Assembly: GCA_902522525.1 (NCBI GenBank)
Contig: CABYVU010000008.1
Span: 1 to 58,756 of the forward strand
Source: an uncultured Pelagibacteraceae bacterium
GTDB taxonomy: Bacteria > Pseudomonadota > Alphaproteobacteria > Pelagibacterales > Pelagibacteraceae
DNA: 58,756 nucleotides
Direction: 5' to 3'
Part shown: positions 54,675 through 58,756 of the stretch, in pieces
How the letters are laid out: every line of letters begins with the position of its first letter
Numbering within the stretch: position 1 is the first letter of the stretch
Translations under genes and position numbers: made by a program
The notes under the pieces: generated by a model
Seen by the model: only the letters and a program-made list of their open reading frames with translations
Told to the model about the DNA's origin: nothing
Database searches by the model: none

Positions 54675-55202
54675 ACTTTCAAAATAAGATATTCCTGCAA
54701 AGCCAACTGATTTTGTAAGTTTAATAAGCTTTTTATTTTTTTTTGAAATTCCCCCTAAAGCTACAATTTGAATTCTTGAAAGATTTGAAATTATTTTAAA
54801 TTTATTTAAACCTAGGAAGTTTTTGTTTTCTTTAAATATTGATGAAATAAAAATTTTTTTAACTTTCTGTTTTTCCTTAACTTTAATTTCCTTTAAATTA
54901 TGAGCTGACCCTATAAGCATGAAGTCTTTTTTCATTAAATAACTAAGATGAGAATATTCATTATTAAATGAAGGAATATAAGCACCATCTAGATTAAATT
55001 TGATTGATAGTTTGATATTATTTGACAGAAAAAATTTAAGTCCCCTTTTTTTGCAAAAATTTTTGAGGTTTAAAATTTCACTATGATCATATTTCTTCTT
55101 GTAATTTCTGTATATAATTACAGTATTTTTATCTTGTTTATCAATGTTACTTTTATTAAATTTTTTTATAAAGTAATATTTTTTGAAATCTTTTTTATGC
55201 AT
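54657..55202 (-). CDS. Diverged ThiE/TenI-like protein
   Basis: A 181-residue protein resembling thiamine-phosphate synthase or TenI. The recognisable parts are FNLDGAYIPSF (family DGVHLG), MLIGSAHNLKEIK (family IGxSxH) and IVALGGISKKNKKLI, then VGFAGISYFES. Many ThiE substrate residues appear missing, so activity is doubtful. I chose ATG 55202; a TTG at 55214 is possible. The start overlaps that of the YggS-like gene on the other strand by 6 nt. Confidence 0.72.
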   Translation of the reverse strand: MHKKDFKKYYFIKKFNKSNIDKQDKNTVIIYRNYKKKYDHSEILNLKNFCKKRGLKFFLSNNIKLSIKFNLDGAYIPSFNNEYSHLSYLMKKDFMLIGSAHNLKEIKVKEKQKVKKIFISSIFKENKNFLGLNKFKIISNLSRIQIVALGGISKKNKKLIKLTKSVGFAGISYFESKKKGP

Positions 55203-55859
55203 TTTACTATCCAAAATTTATTATCTATTCAAGCTTCAATCAAATCTAAATTATTAGAATTGAAAGAAAAAAAAAGAATACCTAAAATTATTGCAGTTTC
55301 AAAAACTTTTAAAATAGAACATATATTACCGTTAATAAATTATGGTCACATAGATTTTGGTGAAAATAAAGTTCAGGAAGCAGTAGAAAAATGGACAGAG
55401 ATCAAAAATAAAAATAATAAATTAAAATTACATTTAATTGGTAAGCTGCAAACAAACAAAGTTAAATTTGCGGTTAAAATTTTTGATTATATTCATTCTT
55501 TGGATAGTGAAAAATTGGCAAAAAAAATTGCAGATGAGCAAAATAAACAAAGTGTAAAACCTAAAATATTTATTCAAATAAACCTTGGTGAGGAAAGTCA
55601 AAAATCAGGAATATCAAAGAATGATCTCTCAGATTTTTACAATTTTTCTAAAAGTTTAGGTCTTGATATAGTAGGCACAATGTGTATCCCGCCTTTTAAT
55701 GAAGACTCTACCAAGTACTTTTCCGAAATGAATGAAATAAACAAAAAAATAAAATTAACAGACTTAAGTATGGGGATGTCATCTGATTATTTAAACGCCG
55801 TAGATTTTCAAGCAACATATTTAAGAATTGGGTCTAATATATTTGGCCAACGAAATTAG
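55197..55859 (+). CDS. YggS-family PLP homeostasis protein
   Basis: Pyridoxal-phosphate-binding protein of the PROSC/YggS family, which buffers PLP and affects amino-acid metabolism. The ATG at 55197 gives 220 residues with the PLP lysine K36 in IIAVSKTFK. FGENKVQEAVEKW, LHLIGKLQTNKVK, INLGEESQKSGI, LSMGMSSDYLNAV and RIGSNIFGQR are the family blocks. A longer frame reaching 55083 is a hydrophobic artefact. It overlaps the convergent L,D-transpeptidase-like gene by 4 nt. Confidence 0.95.
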   Translation: MHFTIQNLLSIQASIKSKLLELKEKKRIPKIIAVSKTFKIEHILPLINYGHIDFGENKVQEAVEKWTEIKNKNNKLKLHLIGKLQTNKVKFAVKIFDYIHSLDSEKLAKKIADEQNKQSVKPKIFIQINLGEESQKSGISKNDLSDFYNFSKSLGLDIVGTMCIPPFNEDSTKYFSEMNEINKKIKLTDLSMGMSSDYLNAVDFQATYLRIGSNIFGQRN

Positions 55860-56353
55860 TTTAACTTAATTTTTGTGTTTTTATTTATAAGTTTTAATAA
55901 TATTAAAAAATCTTTTTTTTTAAGCGCCACACAACCTAATGTTGGTTTGAATTTTTTTGTCAAATGGATAAAAATTGCACTACCTTTTCCAATTATTGGT
56001 TTTTTTGTGTTGTAGTTAATTGGTATTAAAAAATCATATTTGTAATCTTTTCTAAATAATTTTTCATAATGAACTTTCTTTTTTTTAATTTTGATTATTT
56101 TATTATAACTTTTTTTACTTTTAACATCATTACACCACCCCATATCTTTTTTGATTGGAATACATTTTAACTTAGTAGATGGCTTAACATGTCGATCTTT
56201 TCTATAATATAAATTTCCTAGTGAAAATATACCTTTTGGCGTTTTTTTATCCCCCTCAATCTTGTTTTTAATCAATCCCCTTTTACCAATTGAACATTTA
56301 AAAATAAAATCATCAAAAAGAAGTGTCTCTTTATTTTTTAAAATAATTGTCAT
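55856..56353 (-). CDS. L,D-transpeptidase (YkuD)-family protein
   Basis: A 165-residue protein with the YkuD catalytic block: H130 in AIFIHLTKK and the nucleophile C141 in PTLGCVAL, plus GDKKTPKGIFSLG at about 34-46. Such enzymes form 3-3 cross-links or anchor lipoproteins to peptidoglycan. No signal peptide is visible, which is unusual for a periplasmic enzyme and suggests non-classical export or a cytosolic role. Extremely Lys-rich. Divergent from the winged-helix regulator with 14 nt between starts. Confidence 0.88.
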   Translation of the reverse strand: MTIILKNKETLLFDDFIFKCSIGKRGLIKNKIEGDKKTPKGIFSLGNLYYRKDRHVKPSTKLKCIPIKKDMGWCNDVKSKKSYNKIIKIKKKKVHYEKLFRKDYKYDFLIPINYNTKKPIIGKGSAIFIHLTKKFKPTLGCVALKKKDFLILLKLINKNTKIKLN

Positions 56354-56367
56354 ATTCTTTATTATAT

Positions 56368-56922
56368 ATGAATAATCAAACTTTAGTAATTTATGATTTT
56401 AAAGTTTTATATGAAATTCTTACTGAAATTGAAAATTATTTAAACTTTAATTTAATTAAAATTAATAAATTAAAAGAACTTAATTCTAATTCATTAGAAA
56501 ATTATCTTGTAATATCGGATAAAAAGAAAAAAGATGTGGAGGAACAAATTATTGTTAACAAACTTCCAATTGATATTAATAAATTAATTGAAATTATTAA
56601 TATTAAATTTTTAAAGAAAAAATATAGTCAACAATCTGAAATAAATTTGGGAAATTATAAATTAAATTTAAATTCAAGGAGCATGCATAAAAATGGAATT
56701 AGTTTAAATTTAACAGAAAGAGAGGCAAATATTTTAATATTTTTAAATAATTCCCAAAAGCCCGTAAATATAAGTGAATTGCAGACTGAGGTGTGGGGGC
56801 ATAATTCAAAATTAGAAACCCACACAGTTGAAACACATATCTATAGACTAAGAAAAAAAATTAATAATATATTTAATGATAAATCTTTTATAAAGAGTTC
56901 AAAGTCTGGTTATATAATTTAA
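56368..56922 (+). CDS. Winged-helix (OmpR-type) regulator lacking a phosphoacceptor
   Basis: A 184-residue protein from ATG 56368. The C-terminal OmpR-type winged helix (about 95-184) is clear: LNLTEREANILIFLNNSQKP, VWGHNSKLETHTVETHIYRL and FIKSSKSGYII. The N-terminal 85 residues resemble only the end of a receiver and show no phospho-accepting Asp or acidic pair, so it is probably not phosphorylated. Target is unknown. It overlaps the ArfA-like gene by one nucleotide (TAATG) and is divergent from the YkuD gene. Confidence 0.85.
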   Translation: MNNQTLVIYDFKVLYEILTEIENYLNFNLIKINKLKELNSNSLENYLVISDKKKKDVEEQIIVNKLPIDINKLIEIINIKFLKKKYSQQSEINLGNYKLNLNSRSMHKNGISLNLTEREANILIFLNNSQKPVNISELQTEVWGHNSKLETHTVETHIYRLRKKINNIFNDKSFIKSSKSGYII

Positions 56923-57029
56923 TGAAAAAAAAAAATCTAATTGCAAAAGATTTATTATCACCAAAATATAAAAGTCGGGTTGTTAAACCTAAAAAAGGGA
57001 AAGGTAGTTTTAAAAGAAAAAAAAAATAA
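56922..57029 (+). CDS. ArfA-like alternative ribosome-rescue factor (35 aa)
   Basis: A 35-codon gene whose ATG overlaps the regulator stop (TAATG). The product reads LLSPKYKSRVVKPKKGKGSF through residues 11-30, then a basic tail. This matches the [20 protein letters not shown] region of E. coli ArfA (from memory), including the RV and KKGKGS elements. ArfA recruits RF2 to ribosomes stalled on non-stop mRNA. The protein is shorter than the approximately 55-72 residue E. coli form. A-runs of 11 (56925-56935) and 10 (57017-57026) bracket the ORF. Confidence 0.72.
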   Translation: MKKKNLIAKDLLSPKYKSRVVKPKKGKGSFKRKKK

Positions 57030-57032
57030 TTT

Positions 57033-57962
57033 TTAAAGCCTTGCACCTATCTGTTGTATAACTTTAGAAGACATCTCTGTGCCTTTGTCTAAACTCTCTT
57101 TAAGGGACATATTATTTACATGACCATGCAAAAAGCCTGCTGCAAAAAGATCACCAGCACCAGTTAAATCAACAATTTTAAGACCTTCTTTTATACCGCA
57201 TTGAACAACTTCATCTCCATTAATTGCAACTGCACCTTTTTCACCTCTTGTCAAAACAATTATTTTGTTAAGTGATTTAGAGAAATTAATTACTTCATCA
57301 AAAGATTTTGCATCTATTAGAGACATTATTTCTTGTTCATTCGCAAATGTGATGTCTAGTTTATTTTTAACTAATTCTAAAAAGTGAGGTTTGTGTCGAT
57401 CTACACAAAATTGATCTGATAGTGACATTGCAACTTTGTTAGCGCTTTGAATTGCCTTTTCAAAAGCTTTTTTTGGTTCTCCTTCGTCCCAAAGATAACC
57501 TTCTAAAAGTATAATGTCGCTGTGTTTAATAGCATCTGAACTGACATCATTTTCATTTATTTTTCCTGCAGTTCCCAAAAATGTACACATTGTCCTTTCA
57601 GAATCTGGTGTAACTAAAATCAAGCATGTTCCAGTGGGCAGTTCTTCTTTTTTTTTTGAATAAATATATTTAACGTTCTCCTGTTTCAAACCATCTTCAT
57701 ATTTACTACCAAGTTCATCATCATTAACTTTGCCTATAAAACCAACTTTATTTCCAAGTTGAGATAAGCCGACGATTGAATTTGCAACTGATCCTCCTGA
57801 TACTGTTTTTTCTATTTTAAGATTTGATAATAATTCTTTGAACTCTTTATCATCAAAAATTAATTTCATTGTACTTTTTGTTAAATTACTTTTAGTAATA
57901 AAGTCATCCTCTACTTTGCAAATTACATCTACAATTGCATTTCCAATTCCTAATATTTTCAT
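57033..57962 (-). CDS. PfkB-family kinase (adenosine kinase-like)
   Basis: A ribokinase-fold kinase of 309 residues. It has GIGNAIVDVICKVED at the start, the phosphate/sugar block SGGSVANSIVGLSQLGNKV, and the anion-hole motif DLTGAGDLFAAGFLHG with the catalytic Asp. Alphaproteobacterial members are usually annotated as adenosine kinases; the substrate is not provable here. It ends 3 nt from the convergent ArfA-like gene and starts 3 nt after nth on the same strand. Confidence 0.9.
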   Translation of the reverse strand: MKILGIGNAIVDVICKVEDDFITKSNLTKSTMKLIFDDKEFKELLSNLKIEKTVSGGSVANSIVGLSQLGNKVGFIGKVNDDELGSKYEDGLKQENVKYIYSKKKEELPTGTCLILVTPDSERTMCTFLGTAGKINENDVSSDAIKHSDIILLEGYLWDEGEPKKAFEKAIQSANKVAMSLSDQFCVDRHKPHFLELVKNKLDITFANEQEIMSLIDAKSFDEVINFSKSLNKIIVLTRGEKGAVAINGDEVVQCGIKEGLKIVDLTGAGDLFAAGFLHGHVNNMSLKESLDKGTEMSSKVIQQIGARL

Positions 57963-57965
57963 TGA

Positions 57966-58619
57966 TTATGCTTTCTTTGTTATAAGTGGTTTTTTTCTCT
58001 TAGGATAACAACTAGTACAGATTTTACAAGATAAACCATAACACTCTCTTGCCTTACAATACTCTCTTCCATAATAAATTATTTGAAGATGCAACTTATT
58101 CCAATACTTTTTTGGAAAAAGCCTTTTTAAATCTTTTTCTGTTTGAACTACATTCTTACCATTGGTTAAACCCCATCTTTGGGCCAGTCTATGTATGTGA
58201 GTGTCCACCGGAAAAGCAGCATGCCCAAACCCTTGGGACATCACCACACTAGCAGTTTTGTGTCCAACTCCTGGTAATTCCTCTAGCTGTTCGAATGTTT
58301 TTGGGACTTTTCCATTGTATTTTTCAACTAAAGTTTTTGATAAGTTATAAACACTTTTTGCTTTAATTCTAAAGATACCAATACTTCTTATTAGTTTTTC
58401 AATTTTCTTTCTTCCAAGTTTAACAAAATGTTCTGGCTTATTATATTTTGGATAAATATTTTTTGTAACATTGTTTACATTTACATCCGTACATTGTGCA
58501 GATAAAAGAACAGAAACCAATAAAGTAAATATATTTCTGTGTTTGAGAGGTATTGGTGTTTTTGGATAAATTTTATTTAATATCTTAAGAACAATTTTTG
58601 CTCTTTGTTCTTCGCTCAT
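57966..58619 (-). CDS. nth: Endonuclease III
   Basis: DNA glycosylase/AP lyase for oxidised pyrimidines. It has 217 residues. The HhH-Gly-Pro motif [20 protein letters not shown] and the catalytic Asp in [15 protein letters not shown] are intact. The C-terminal Cys cluster reads [17 protein letters not shown]: the spacing differs from the usual C-x6-C-x2-C-x5-C. It overlaps dapB by 3 nt (ATGA arrangement). Confidence 0.95.
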   Translation of the reverse strand: MSEEQRAKIVLKILNKIYPKTPIPLKHRNIFTLLVSVLLSAQCTDVNVNNVTKNIYPKYNKPEHFVKLGRKKIEKLIRSIGIFRIKAKSVYNLSKTLVEKYNGKVPKTFEQLEELPGVGHKTASVVMSQGFGHAAFPVDTHIHRLAQRWGLTNGKNVVQTEKDLKRLFPKKYWNKLHLQIIYYGREYCKARECYGLSCKICTSCYPKRKKPLITKKA

Positions 58620-58756
58620 TTAAAATTTAAAACATCACGCATAGAGTACAAACCAGGTTTCTTATTCATTAACCATTTTCCAGCTGTTAAAGCTCCTTCA
58701 CTATATAAAGCTCTATCAAAAGCCTCATGATTTAGTGTTATAATTTCTTTACCACT
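58616..58756 (-). CDS. dapB: 4-hydroxy-tetrahydrodipicolinate reductase, C-terminal part
   Basis: Reduces HTPA in the diaminopimelate/lysine pathway. Only the last 46 residues are in the window; the rest lies beyond the right edge. The visible end contains [20 protein letters not shown], then [15 protein letters not shown], matching the DapB C-terminus (AxxLxxKxPGLYDMxDVL). Its TGA overlaps the nth start codon, so dapB and nth are coupled. Confidence 0.88.
   Translation of the reverse strand, partial: SGKEIITLNHEAFDRALYSEGALTAGKWLMNKKPGLYSMRDVLNFK

Noticed and set aside
55083-55196. Hydrophobic N-terminal extension of the YggS-family gene
   Set aside because: Antisense to the ThiE-like gene and unlike the soluble family; the ATG at 55197 places the PLP lysine at residue 36 as expected.

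Overview
This window is a compact, very AT-rich stretch of an alphaproteobacterial chromosome, most likely from the SAR11/Pelagibacterales lineage or a close relative. The evidence is streamlining (4-8 nt overlaps, overlapping convergent stop codons, no intergenic gap above 300 bases), strongly Lys/Asn/Ile-biased proteins, and gene order typical of alphaproteobacteria around the chromosome origin. I saw no IS elements, prophage, CRISPR arrays or rRNA genes. One tRNA (Gly-GCC) is present.

Layout. (1) 1-3361, minus: 5' part of folD, a YggT protein, an MscS channel, and hemD-hemC. (2) 3416-9836: tsaD, a 38-residue basic ORF, an EVE-domain protein, then an acetate module of acs, an alphaproteobacterial conserved gene, and a DUF4212/Na+ symporter pair, closed by a clear terminator. 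(3) 9888-14454: a YggT-like gene, rpe (a perfect hairpin abuts its ATG), a heparinase-like gene, purH and a pterin dehydratase. (4) 14512-18849: an accessory-looking patch of TPR and TPR-sulfotransferase genes around tRNA-Gly. (5) 18876-24167: Lon-N-like protein, UbiH-family monooxygenase, ftsK-lolA, GNAT and HIT proteins. (6) 24170-27171: mcl-mtkA-mtkB, a malate to glyoxylate plus acetyl-CoA route. (7) 27168-31056: his operon (hisB-hisH-SHOCT protein-hisA-hisF-hisE). (8) 31148-38388: hslVU, Smr, Tim44-like, fxsA-secB, then dnaQ-coaE-aroE-maf-ppsR. (9) 38389-38670: candidate oriC between ppsR and hemE, the position of the Caulobacter and Rickettsia origins. (10) 38671-48892: hemE-hemH-hemJ-rho, a sulfotransferase, mnmE-mnmG-rsmG-parA-parB with one perfect and one near-perfect parS. 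(11) 48889-58756: holA-lptE-leuS, a DUF3576 lipoprotein, a porin, ThiE-like and YggS-like genes with overlapping divergent starts, an L,D-transpeptidase-like protein, a receiver-less winged-helix regulator coupled to a 35-residue ArfA-like gene, a PfkB kinase, nth and the 3' end of dapB.

The genes fall into recognisable groups: heme synthesis in two clusters (hemCD, hemEHJ), histidine synthesis, acetate/glyoxylate carbon handling, origin-proximal replication and segregation (dnaQ, holA, parABS, ftsK, candidate oriC), tRNA modification, and envelope functions (LolA, LptE, porin, SecB). The items I would follow up first are the ArfA-like microgene, the oriC/parS pair, the rpe start-codon hairpin, the ATGCAT shared start, and the TPR/zinc-motif protein beside tRNA-Gly.
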